From NCBI GenBank assembly GCA_008933805.1, contig WBUH01000015.1:51696-115695 (forward strand): 64,000 bases of DNA, in the 5' to 3' direction. Below, piece after piece: positions 37,439 through 46,800 of this stretch. A model generated the notes under the pieces. It searched no databases and was not told where the DNA came from. It saw nothing but the letters and a program-made list of their open reading frames with translations. Numbering within the stretch: the stretch's first letter is position 1; each line of letters starts with the position of its first letter. This DNA comes from Bacteroidota bacterium (GTDB lineage: Bacteria; Bacteroidota; Bacteroidia; UBA8524). Both the position numbers and the translations under genes were made by a program.

Positions 37439-39553
37439 TTATTTTGAAACAATAAATTTCTTTACTTCCCTTATGTTTTCGTCAACTACAAGCTTGCAGA
37501 AGTATGCACCGCCTGCAAACGAGGTAGCGTCTACTTCAACGCTTCCGTTGCCTTTTTGGGTAATTGTATATTCACCCATTTTTTGACCTAACTCATTATA
37601 TACGATAACACTGGCGTTGGCATAATCACCGCTGATAGTATAGTTAACGGTGGTTTTACCATAAGTAGGATTGGGCACCACATTCATGCTACCTGTAGAG
37701 GCAGGACTTTGTTGTGAAGGTTGAGCACCACCTTGGTTCTTCAACAATGCTTTAATCTCTTCCATCTCTTTTTCCAACTGGTCGATACGTTGGTTTTGAG
37801 TGGTGATGATTTCTTGTTGTTCTTTAATTGCACCTGTCAAAACAGGAATTACTTCAACATAGTTAAGGCTCCTTAATTGATAATCATCAGCAGCTTTTTT
37901 AACTACTTCAGGAATTATAATTTCAACCTCTTGAGCAATAAAACCGATAGTTTTGCCTTCACCATATTTATCCCTGTCTATATAGTTATAAACTACCGGA
38001 CGTAGTTTTAATATTTTGTCCAGATTGTTTTCGATAGTAACAATGTTTTCTTTCAATCGTAAATCAGATGGAGTGCGAATTATTGACCCTGTATTATCAA
38101 CACTTGCTCCTGTGGTACCCCCACCGACTAAATCTTTATCGATAAAATTACCTGTTGTAGTAGCTATGTTTCCTGAAGTTACGTGCAGCTTTTCAGCGGG
38201 TGTAGCAGTACCAATACCAATAAAAGCAGCTGAAGAGCCACTTGGCACCATACTCATTGCAGTTGTTCCTCCGCGCCAGCCAAAAGTTATTGTAGTTCTT
38301 GCAGCACTATTGTAGTCAGATAACCTTGGAGCTTCGAAGAGTAACCCATTTGTAGCATCGGCATACAAAACAAATCGGTCATAAGTAGCCCCGCCGATTC
38401 CTGTACCCCAAAGACTGAATGTAGATGAAACCTCAAGTTGCTTTTCAATTTTTACCTTACCACTAGTAAAAATATCATCAGTAATGGCATTAGGAATGGT
38501 ACTGGTGCCTTGTTTAAACCAGCCGCCAAGGTTTTTATATTTCACAACTCCTGTTGCATCAGCCACCAACATTTTGGAAAGCGTGTTGTCCTCAGTAATA
38601 CTCCTTAAACGTGCCGTTCCGTCAACATCCAGTTTTTCAGTAGGGCTTGTTGTTCCAACTCCCAATTTATCGGTGGTGGTAGTTGTATATAGGAATCCAC
38701 TTCCAGCGTTGCGAGTCCAAGGATCAGTTTTTTTCTTTAAAACACCGTTGGCATCAGCCACTATCAAATTAGAAAGAGTGTTGTCAACGTCTAAAGTCCT
38801 TACCCTTGCTTTTCCGTTTACGTCAAGACGCTCAGAGGGTGATAGTGTTCCAATTCCAACATTATCGTTTTGATAAATATTAAACAACGAACCAGTAGTT
38901 CTATTCCTGTCCCATAAATCAACGCTGCAAGTAACCGGTTTACCAAAGTTTACCGTAACGTTAGCTATAGCATCCCCATCATTAAACATCGCTCCGGCTA
39001 CTTTCCATACTGTTGAAGGAGTAGAGATGGAATACGATTGCTGGTTAATTCCTCCGGGACATGAGCTTATACAGTCAAGCGCTGTAATGGTTACTTGATT
39101 TCCAACTCTTTCTATTTTAAAACGGTCACCATTTGATACAGGTATACCTGTTGGCGTATAGAGAGGCGGAACAGGGAAACTAGGGGAAGCTGTGCCGTTG
39201 AGCATGAAATGAAAATAGCCATAGCTAATTACAATACCGTGGACAATATCAGCTGTTGTTGACCCCCCGTTAGTTGTAAAACCAATGTATCTTGACTGTG
39301 TTGAAACATTGCTTGCCGTAAACTCAATGGTGCCATCAACACATGTAGGCAGCTCATTGATGGAAACGGCTCTCCCTTCGTACCCAAAACCGCCTGTTTT
39401 GGTAATTGTTGTACCACCGCTTGAGGTTGAAACATTTACGAGATTAGTCCACTCAACGGTGTACTGTGCTGATGCAAAATAGGCCGATGACGTTAATGCC
39501 ACAAAAAATAGGGCTGCCTTTACCTGTTTAAAACAATTAATAAAATTTTTCAT
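37439..39553 (-). CDS. T9SS surface protein with S74 intramolecular chaperone domain
   Basis: 704 residues. A signal peptide is followed by a beta-sandwich region, then two tail-fibre-like repeats (VGIGTLSPSERLDVNGKARVR and VGTTSPTEKLDVDGTARLR, about 230-330). Residues 490-600 are a peptidase S74 chaperone domain: PSDLRLKENIVTIENNLDKIL with the Ser-Asp cleavage pair, then FIAQEVEIIIPEVV. A coiled coil (QRIDQLEKEMEEIKALL) and a T9SS sorting domain (VPNPTYGKTTV) follow. S74 domains assemble trimeric fibres and usually cut themselves off; having a T9SS tail behind one is notable. It is read away from the LytTR pair, with repeats in between. Confidence 0.88.
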   Translation of the reverse strand: MKNFINCFKQVKAALFFVALTSSAYFASAQYTVEWTNLVNVSTSSGGTTITKTGGFGYEGRAVSINELPTCVDGTIEFTASNVSTQSRYIGFTTNGGSTTADIVHGIVISYGYFHFMLNGTASPSFPVPPLYTPTGIPVSNGDRFKIERVGNQVTITALDCISSCPGGINQQSYSISTPSTVWKVAGAMFNDGDAIANVTVNFGKPVTCSVDLWDRNRTTGSLFNIYQNDNVGIGTLSPSERLDVNGKARVRTLDVDNTLSNLIVADANGVLKKKTDPWTRNAGSGFLYTTTTTDKLGVGTTSPTEKLDVDGTARLRSITEDNTLSKMLVADATGVVKYKNLGGWFKQGTSTIPNAITDDIFTSGKVKIEKQLEVSSTFSLWGTGIGGATYDRFVLYADATNGLLFEAPRLSDYNSAARTTITFGWRGGTTAMSMVPSGSSAAFIGIGTATPAEKLHVTSGNIATTTGNFIDKDLVGGGTTGASVDNTGSIIRTPSDLRLKENIVTIENNLDKILKLRPVVYNYIDRDKYGEGKTIGFIAQEVEIIIPEVVKKAADDYQLRSLNYVEVIPVLTGAIKEQQEIITTQNQRIDQLEKEMEEIKALLKNQGGAQPSQQSPASTGSMNVVPNPTYGKTTVNYTISGDYANASVIVYNELGQKMGEYTITQKGNGSVEVDATSFAGGAYFCKLVVDENIREVKKFIVSK

Positions 39554-39777
39554 GTGTGATTAGTTTAGTTTCCTACTCTTTTAAAGGCTTTTCGGGTTCG
39601 CCTACATTTTGCATGCAATAAAATGTACTCAAAGCTCAGCTTAAGCGAGCATTACAGAAAGCTCCGCCTAACCCGCGGTAGTTTTACGAGATAAGTGGCG
39701 GTGATTTTTTTACCTGCGGACTTGAAAAGGTTTAGAAGTAATTACAAAGGGTGCTGATGGGTAATAAAAACAAAAAA

Positions 39778-39795
39778 GGCGCAATCCCTTGCGCC
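39778..39795 (-). terminator. Terminator of the LytTR kinase/regulator operon
   Basis: A GGCGCAA/TTGCGCC stem with loop TCCC, preceded by six A, gives a minus-strand T run. Confidence 0.75.
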
Positions 39796-39901
39796 CCCTT
39801 AGCAATCGAAATATACTTAACTACCAAAAATTAGGTACATACGTAGTATGATTTACCTACACGAAGTTTAGCATAAAAAATTGTTTGCAGGAGCTTGGCT
39901 T

Positions 39902-39958
39902 AATAAGTGGACGAAAAAAGTAATAAGTGGGAGGTTTTTGGCAATAAGTGGGAGGTTT
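39902..39958. repeat. Short direct repeats, spaced about 20 bases
   Basis: AATAAGTGG occurs at 39902, 39922 and 39943, the last two extended to the identical AATAAGTGGGAGGTTT. The 20-21-base spacing resembles LytTR operators, which are two imperfect repeats one or two helix turns apart. They lie just after the LytTR regulator gene and about 350 bases upstream of the S74 gene. Confidence 0.55.
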
Positions 39959-39959
39959 G

Positions 39960-40706
39960 CTACGAGGTAAAACGGTCTAAAAAGTCCTTTTTCTTGCGTT
40001 TTGATATGATAACAACAGAACCGTCGGTCATAGAAACAGCACCTCCTTCACCACGTTGGTAATGGATTACATGTTCAAGATTGATGATGTGTGAGTGATG
40101 TACCCGTATAAAATCGCCCGGGGGCAAACTCTCTTCGTATTCTTTAAGGTGGCGGGTGCTTAAAATCTCTTTGCCTCCTACAAGTACCAAAGTGGTATAG
40201 CTGCCTTCGGCGTTTAATGTAATAATATCGTGCTTGGCTACAAATACTAACCCATCACTGGCCGGAACGGCAATTTTTGCCATTTTAGAGGGTTTTGTGG
40301 TATCTAGTTGGTCTATTAATGATTTTATACCGCCGGCAGTATTTTTTTCAAGTATGCGGGTGTTAGCCTTTTCTAAGGCTTGTTTTAACTCTTCTATGCT
40401 TACCGGTTTTTGAAGATAATCGAGCGCGTTTGCTTTTATAGCCTGTATTCCGTAATCATCATAGGCGGTAATAAAAATTACCTCAAACGTTATTTTGGGC
40501 ACTCTTTTAAGCAAATCAAAACCGCTTCCTCCGGGCATTGATATATCAAGCAGTAACACATCAGGGGTGGTTGCTTCAATACATTTCAGGGCTTGTTCAA
40601 TATTCTCGGCTGTTCCGGCTACAGTAACACCCTCGCAATAATTTTCGATAAGGGTTTGTATAGTTTCCCTGCTTTTTCGTTCATCATCAACTATTATTAC
40701 TTTCAT
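39960..40706 (-). CDS. LytTR response regulator
   Basis: 248 residues. Receiver domain 1-120 with acidic pair near the start (VDDERKS), phosphoacceptor Asp54 (VLLLDISMP), Thr (FITAYDD) and Lys (YLQKP). The C-terminal domain (about 145-248) is LytTR: IKIAVPASDGLVFV-like start, AEGSYTTLVLVGG, FIRVHHSHIINLEHV and a basic end. LytTR domains bind spaced direct repeats. It follows its kinase by seven bases, so it is the second gene of a two-component operon. Targets could include the S74 gene, as repeats of the right spacing lie between them. Confidence 0.95.
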   Translation of the reverse strand: MKVIIVDDERKSRETIQTLIENYCEGVTVAGTAENIEQALKCIEATTPDVLLLDISMPGGSGFDLLKRVPKITFEVIFITAYDDYGIQAIKANALDYLQKPVSIEELKQALEKANTRILEKNTAGGIKSLIDQLDTTKPSKMAKIAVPASDGLVFVAKHDIITLNAEGSYTTLVLVGGKEILSTRHLKEYEESLPPGDFIRVHHSHIINLEHVIHYQRGEGGAVSMTDGSVVIISKRKKKDFLDRFTS

Positions 40707-40713
40707 GCCTTGC

Positions 40714-43700
40714 CTAGTGATTTTCCATTAATTGCATTACCACCCTAACCTGGGTACCGCTTGCAGTGCCGTTACTTTCAAATTTATCAATTATACGCAC
40801 ATCTATTGCCAAATCGTCCATCACCATAAATGTATCTACACGTTCACCCACTATCTTAGTGCCTTGTGAAATGTGCATGTTTTTGTTCAACTGATTGATT
40901 TGCGATGATTTACCCCTGCCTACACCATCATCATCTATGATACACTCCAATTGATTTTTTTCAGCTATTCGATTAAATGTTACAGTAAGTTTACCTTTCT
41001 CAGCTTTATGAATCAGCCCGTGGTTGATAGCATTTTCAACAAACGGCTGTAAAAGCATTGACGGTATTTTTATTGTATCGGGTTGTAAATCGGGACTCAC
41101 GCTTATCTCGTAATCAAACTTTTCTTCAAAACGTAATTTCTCCAGTGTAATGTATAGGTTCAGCAAATTTATTTCGTTGTGCAGCACCGTATAGTTGTTG
41201 CGCGACGATTCAAGAAACAAACGCATCAGCTTGGCAAACTTTGAAAGATATTCATTGGCAGCCTGTGTGTCGTTTTTTATCATGTAATGCTGTATGGCTC
41301 CTATAGAGTTGAATATAAAGTGGGGATTCATTTGCGCCCGCAGTGCTTTCATTTCAAGCTCAGCCATTTCTTTTTGTATGCGCCCCTTCTCTCGTTCTTT
41401 TGCAAGCAGGCTGCTTATTCTGCGGCGTGTAAGCACAATGATTGTGGTTAGTGATACCCCGATGACTATTATCCAAAAAATGAGGGTTTGCCATATAGCA
41501 GGCACCACAATAAGCTGCTGTTGTATGGTTAGTCCATCCCATGTGCGCCCGTCAACTGAGGCTTTTACCAAAAAAGTGTACTCGCCCGGGGGTAAGTTGG
41601 TATAAACGGCCACCGGGTTTTCAGCTGAGGCGGTTTGCCAGTTTTCTTCAAAGCCCTCCAGCTTAAACATGTAGCGGTGGCTGGCTGTTTTTCTAAACTC
41701 CAGCATTGAGAACCGCAAGCTTATATCGTTTTGGTTGTATGTTAACTTTATAGGTGAGCCGGTATGGTAGTGCTGCCAGTTTGTTTCGCCCTTAATGCGT
41801 ATGCCCGTAATTTCTACTGGCCCTTTAAGCTGGTTGGTGTTTATTACTTGGTTGGAGAAAAATGCCGCAATACCGAGTTTTGTTCCAAAAAACAGTTTCC
41901 CCCATGAAGTGGCAATGCCTGCCTTAAAGTTATAATCGTTGTTAATTAACCCGTCTTCTTCCCAAAAATTAATGGTTTTGTTTGTTTTAGTATCCAGTTT
42001 TGTAAGCCCGTTTACTGTACTAATCCAAACATATCCTTGCTTGTCGGGCACAATGGCACTTGCAATATTATCAGCCAACCCGTTTTGGGTAGAGTAGTTG
42101 GTTATTGCCTTTGTTTTTGGGTTGTATTTATATACACCCGTTTCAGAAGTGCCAAACCATAGATTATTCTCATTGTCTTCAATAATGCTCCACACGTTTT
42201 TGTCTTCAAGCAGTTTGGCCAATGGCGATGGTGCGGCTACCAGTGTTTTATTTTTTATTACATATAAGCCATTGCCAGCGCCCACCCAAATGGTTCCGTC
42301 AACAGCCTTATATATATTCCAAACAGGTGTTTTTACAATTTCATTCTTCAAGAGAAAAGGAGTTGTCTCGCGGGTGGTCATGTTCAGCGAAAAAAGACCC
42401 TGCTTTGCAGTGGCAATTAGCATTTCATTCTCGCCTACTTGGCACAAACCCCATATAACTTGTATGGTTGTCGGCTTTCCGTTTTGCAAAAAGGTTAATT
42501 GTTTAAATATATTATCCCCCTTTTTAAGCGTATATATGCCTTCTTGGCCGCCGGCCCATACGTTTCCTTTAGTATCGGTAAGTATTGTGTTTGTGGTGTA
42601 ATCAGCGTCGGGTGTTGTTTGTCCTGCTGTTAATGATTTGTACCATGTTTTTGATAGTGCTTCGCCGGTAAGGGTATCAAATACAAATTTGCCAATCTCG
42701 CCCTCGCGCGTACCTATCCATACTTCATTTCCATTTTCATGCAGGGCCCTTACATAATTATGCTCAAGCTTCTTTTGAAAATTGTTATAGGTGTACTTTT
42801 TAAAAACAATTTTCCTACGGTCAATTTTATAAAGCCCTGCATTTGTGCCAATCCAAAGCAAACCCGAGTTGTCTTCAAAAACAACATTAACAGTATTACC
42901 CTTAAGAATGGCCGGGGCATCATCAATGGTTATTTTGTTTTGTATTTCACCGTGCCTGTTGATTTCAACCAGCATATCATTGTTAGAGAGTAGCAGGTTT
43001 CCGTTTTTTAATAATGCCGGCGTGTTTTTAAATACGTTAAAAACAAACTCGTTATTAAACGTTAAGTGCTTAAGCGTGCCGTTTAGCTGCTGTATAACTA
43101 CCTTACCGCTTGATAGTATGTAATAGGTTGCTGAGTCTGATATTTCAATCCAAACCAGTTCAGGGAGCAGCCCTTCGGGCATTGGTTCTCTAGTAATGCT
43201 TTTTGTTTGCGCGTCTATTATAAAAACGCTTATCTCTGCTATTACTTTAGCTTTGGTAGCTGATATAGGGATTATTTTTTTTATGGCATTACCCGTTTTA
43301 GCGATGTATTTAACAATGCCGTTCTCTACTCTGTAAACACTACCGAAAATTGAACCCACCCACGTGTTGTTATAGTCATCACAACTAATAGAACACAAGC
43401 CGTCTTTTACCCGGTTTTTCCAACTCCATTTCTTAGTTCCGTACTCAAGCATGCCTATCATGCCGGTGCGGGTTACCACCCAAATATTTCCAGAGGTATC
43501 CTGTGAAACTGCGTGTATTGAGTTAATAAACGGCGTTTCTTCTCGCCCGTCTGAAAACCCTGTAAACTCATTACCATCATACCTGCAAAGTCCATTGTAT
43601 GTGCCTAACCAAAGAAACCCCCTGGTGTCTTGAAGGATGGATAGAACAGAATTGTTTGTGAGTCCGTTTTTTGTGGTGTATAAATCAATGTTCTCCCAAT

Positions 43701-43773
43701 AGCCTTGTGCCCTGCCTGTTATAGTAGCAGCCAATAATAGGCAAACGATTAGAAGGTGCTTTTTTAGGGTCAT
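40714..43773 (-). CDS. Propeller-type sensor histidine kinase (LytS class)
   Basis: 1019 residues from MTLKKHLL, with a signal peptide ending GRAQ. Residues about 30-700 are two-component propeller repeats (many blades of the form GLLWIGTNAGLYKID and NNLWFGTSETGVYKYN), then a Y_Y_Y domain (YTNLPPGEYTFLVKAS) and one membrane helix (TLIFWIIVIGVSLTTIIVL). The cytoplasmic part is a His_kinase domain: QMNPHFIFNSIGAI with His818, then a HATPase with ENAINHGL and DDDGVGRG. The propeller faces the periplasm and probably binds a ligand, in many family members a glycan, though the ligand here is unknown. An ATG 27 bases upstream is less likely because the signal peptide starts here. Confidence 0.93.
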   Translation of the reverse strand: MTLKKHLLIVCLLLAATITGRAQGYWENIDLYTTKNGLTNNSVLSILQDTRGFLWLGTYNGLCRYDGNEFTGFSDGREETPFINSIHAVSQDTSGNIWVVTRTGMIGMLEYGTKKWSWKNRVKDGLCSISCDDYNNTWVGSIFGSVYRVENGIVKYIAKTGNAIKKIIPISATKAKVIAEISVFIIDAQTKSITREPMPEGLLPELVWIEISDSATYYILSSGKVVIQQLNGTLKHLTFNNEFVFNVFKNTPALLKNGNLLLSNNDMLVEINRHGEIQNKITIDDAPAILKGNTVNVVFEDNSGLLWIGTNAGLYKIDRRKIVFKKYTYNNFQKKLEHNYVRALHENGNEVWIGTREGEIGKFVFDTLTGEALSKTWYKSLTAGQTTPDADYTTNTILTDTKGNVWAGGQEGIYTLKKGDNIFKQLTFLQNGKPTTIQVIWGLCQVGENEMLIATAKQGLFSLNMTTRETTPFLLKNEIVKTPVWNIYKAVDGTIWVGAGNGLYVIKNKTLVAAPSPLAKLLEDKNVWSIIEDNENNLWFGTSETGVYKYNPKTKAITNYSTQNGLADNIASAIVPDKQGYVWISTVNGLTKLDTKTNKTINFWEEDGLINNDYNFKAGIATSWGKLFFGTKLGIAAFFSNQVINTNQLKGPVEITGIRIKGETNWQHYHTGSPIKLTYNQNDISLRFSMLEFRKTASHRYMFKLEGFEENWQTASAENPVAVYTNLPPGEYTFLVKASVDGRTWDGLTIQQQLIVVPAIWQTLIFWIIVIGVSLTTIIVLTRRRISSLLAKEREKGRIQKEMAELEMKALRAQMNPHFIFNSIGAIQHYMIKNDTQAANEYLSKFAKLMRLFLESSRNNYTVLHNEINLLNLYITLEKLRFEEKFDYEISVSPDLQPDTIKIPSMLLQPFVENAINHGLIHKAEKGKLTVTFNRIAEKNQLECIIDDDGVGRGKSSQINQLNKNMHISQGTKIVGERVDTFMVMDDLAIDVRIIDKFESNGTASGTQVRVVMQLMENH

Positions 43774-43846
43774 CTTTTCCCGAACTATACAATAGTACAA
43801 TTTTACGCGAATGAATTTTATGTTGACTTAGGGACAATATAATAAA

Positions 43847-43877
43847 AAAGCCGCCCCTTACTGTAAGGGACGGCTTT
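43847..43877 (-). terminator. Terminator of the PKD/beta-helix T9SS gene
   Basis: A long stem (AAAGCCGCCCCTTA pairing TAAGGGACGGCTTT with one mismatch) is flanked by an A run that gives T on the minus strand. Confidence 0.85.
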
Positions 43878-43898
43878 ATAGTGTGCTTATCTAAACTG

Positions 43899-46800
43899 TT
43901 ATTGCAGTTTGATAAAGCGGCCTGTCATAACAGGCAATTGTTTGTTATCAGTATCAAGCACTACGCTATATACACCGGGTGCAAGGGTTGATATATCAAT
44001 ATCAACTGTGCCGGCCTGAAGGGTATAGCTGAAGTTTGCCACTTCAGCACCAATGGCCGACATAATTTTCACTCCTTGTACTTTAGCATCGGTCACATTA
44101 TACTCAAGAGTAACATGTTTGGTTGCAGGTACGGGATATACCGAAATGTTGTTTTCAGCACGTTGCACCACATTAGATGCAGGTTTCAACTCAGGTGTTG
44201 GGAATTTCTTGAACTTGTAATCGTGTTCACCTTCGTAGGCCTGCACAATATCTCTTGCCAATGGGCTGTATTCATTCTCGCGATCATCGATAGCTTTCAT
44301 CAAGCTGCGTTGTGATGCGGTTAGAACAGGATTGCCTTTTAGCTCAAAATAAGTAGTAAGTACGCTGCGCAAATCAGCATGGATGCCTGACAGTTGTTGC
44401 GATGCAAGCAAATCAGCAGCAAGCTGTGTATTGCCGTTGCTTACAGCATTAAGCACCAGCACAGTTGCCATTGTGTTTTTATCCATATTGCTTGCAAGTA
44501 CCGCTTGTGCTGCACGTTTAGCCGGTTCTTCGCCGGTTAACATTTGTGCGGTTATCATACCAAGTATTTCTTGTTTGCCTTCTTTCAAGTGCTCGTTAAC
44601 CACCGCTTGGGTAATTTCTTGAGCAGTTTGTTTAAGCACATACTTGCCATCGGCATCTCTAAACGCCCATTGCTCCAAGTAGTAAATATCACAAATGTTA
44701 TACTTATCCAATTGGTTGCGTGGGTATGACTGTTGTATTTGCTGGCCGCAAGCTGCTGTTGAGTAATACTCATCAGGGCCGGTGGTAGCGCCTACGTTAT
44801 TAGTAAGCAAGATACCAAAGTTACCTCCCTCATTAATAAACGTAAATACAGAGTTGATATCGATAGTAGTACCGGCATTTCCGTTGTTGCTCATAAAGGT
44901 GTTACGCCCTGCTGCCAATGGACCGCCGGGGTTACCAATAGTGCCTACATAGTTCTCGTTGTATATACCGTTGTCTCTGTAGTTATACATGTAGTTATTT
45001 ATCAGTTCGGGCAAGTTGTAGTTTTCATTAGCCCTTAGATAAATAGCCGTGTTCATGTTTTTAATACAGTTGGTATAGATGCTTGAACTACCGTTACCGT
45101 CCAAATCAGCAATACCCCACAATGGACCGCCGCCAAATTGATTACGGTTGGTAGCCATTGAGTTAATATCGTTACACGATATTATTGAGCGTTCGGTGCT
45201 TTGTACGCACAAACCTATGCCTGTGTTGTTGGTAAGCGTATTTTGGTTCAAATGAAGTTCGTTGGTATATAAACCATATACACCAATTAAGAACCCGTCG
45301 AACGAGTTGTCTTTAATGTGTGTACGGGTAGTTTTTTCGCAATAAATACCGCCTGCTGTAGACCTATCGCCAATACCGTTATACAATTGGTTTTGATACA
45401 CCAAAACGGGGTTGTGGCAATCAGTAAGACGTATTTGGTACAAGTCGTAGGTTTCCTTCATTTGGTTCAGTTTCACTACGTTTTCTTCCAATGCTACCAC
45501 GTTGGTGTTGGTAGTAACATCTACCGCCCTGTACATGTCGTTAAATTGGTTTTCTGACGCTGTGAAGCTTGAAAGGGCTGAATAGATACCGTAGTAAATA
45601 TTGCTGGTTTTGCGGGGCTGTACGTGCCTGAATTGGTTTTGGGCTATTAAGCCTTGCATTTCAACATCACGCATCCATATTGCCCAATATTCATTAGGTG
45701 TAGATGGGTAATCCAAACGGCTCTCGTCAATTTCAAACGTGTTACCGCTGATTGATTGCTGCCTGCGTGATTTTTCAAGACGTACTGATGTTTGGCACTT
45801 GATAAACGAGTTATCAGTTAAACGTACACCTGTTTCGTTGCTTCTGATGTTTACTGCAACGATGGCATTTTTGATGGTTGTGGTATTTATCCAGCCTGAA
45901 GCTTCAGGACCGGTAAACGTAACACCTTTCCAAATGTCATCTTTTTCACAAGGACGCAATACTGAGTTGTTGCAACGCAAGAAACCACGGTTTTGTACTA
46001 TAATTTCTCCGTTAGGACCAAACACGCAATCAACGTTGGTAAGGTCAAGAATTGCACCGCTTGGTACAAAAATAGGAGCGTCGATATAGTACTTGTTAAA
46101 CCAGAACTCTTTACCGTTAACGGTATAAGGTGTAGTGATTGGAGTAAACTCAACACCGGGGTTTTCGAAGCAGCAGTTAATCTCAGTTACATCAATACCA
46201 ACGGTTTTAATACAGCATTCGTTTTTGCTGATTTCAACGGTATAAGATCCGGGAGCGGTTGCGTTGTAAGTATAGCCAAAGCCTACTGAAACGCCGTTTA
46301 AGAACCACTCGTAGTTATACTCGGTTGATTGAGGAGTAACCGTTAGCAATACACTGCCTCCGGCACCTATACACAATTGTGCAGGACCTGATGAGGTTAT
46401 TGTAAATGCAGGTAGTGAAATGAAATTGATTGTAATTGGTTTTGAAACTGCACTACAATGGGTTGCAGGGTTAACAGGGATGTAATTCAATACATAAGTA
46501 CCGGGGCTGTTGAACGTAGTGGCAATGTTACCATTTGTAGGTATTACAGGGCCGTAGTTGCTGCCGTTCAGAGTCCATTGGCCTTTCCATCCTGAAGGAA
46601 TAGTGCCTGCGCAGAATGAAACAGGACCGCATACATCGTAACAACCGTAAGGAAGTTTATCAAGTCCTGTCGGCATATCGGTGGTTAGGTTCAACGAACC
46701 TTCTGCTTTGCATCCGTTAGCATCTTTTACGTAATAGGTATATAAACCGGGAGATGCTACAGAGATAGAAGGTGTTCCTGCTCCGTTACTCCATAGGGTA

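Larger units (their letters stand above)
39554..39959. other. Intergenic region between S74 gene and LytTR regulator gene
   Basis: No gene is seen. It holds a terminator (39778-39795) for the LytTR operon, and near the regulator stop, three spaced copies of AATAAGTGG described separately, plus a weaker one at 39691. No clear promoter for the S74 gene was found. Confidence 0.6.

Noticed and set aside
37439..39553. Prophage tail-fibre gene, because of the S74 domain and tail-fibre-like repeats
   Set aside because: No other phage genes are near, and the protein has a signal peptide and a T9SS tail, so it is a cell-surface protein.
39902..39958. CRISPR-like repeats
   Set aside because: The repeats are only 9-16 bases, with tiny spacers, and no cas gene is near; they fit regulatory repeats better.
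41294..42993. Several plus-strand open frames of 60-170 codons inside the kinase gene
   Set aside because: They are on the opposite strand of a gene with clear domains and have no recognisable start signals or families.
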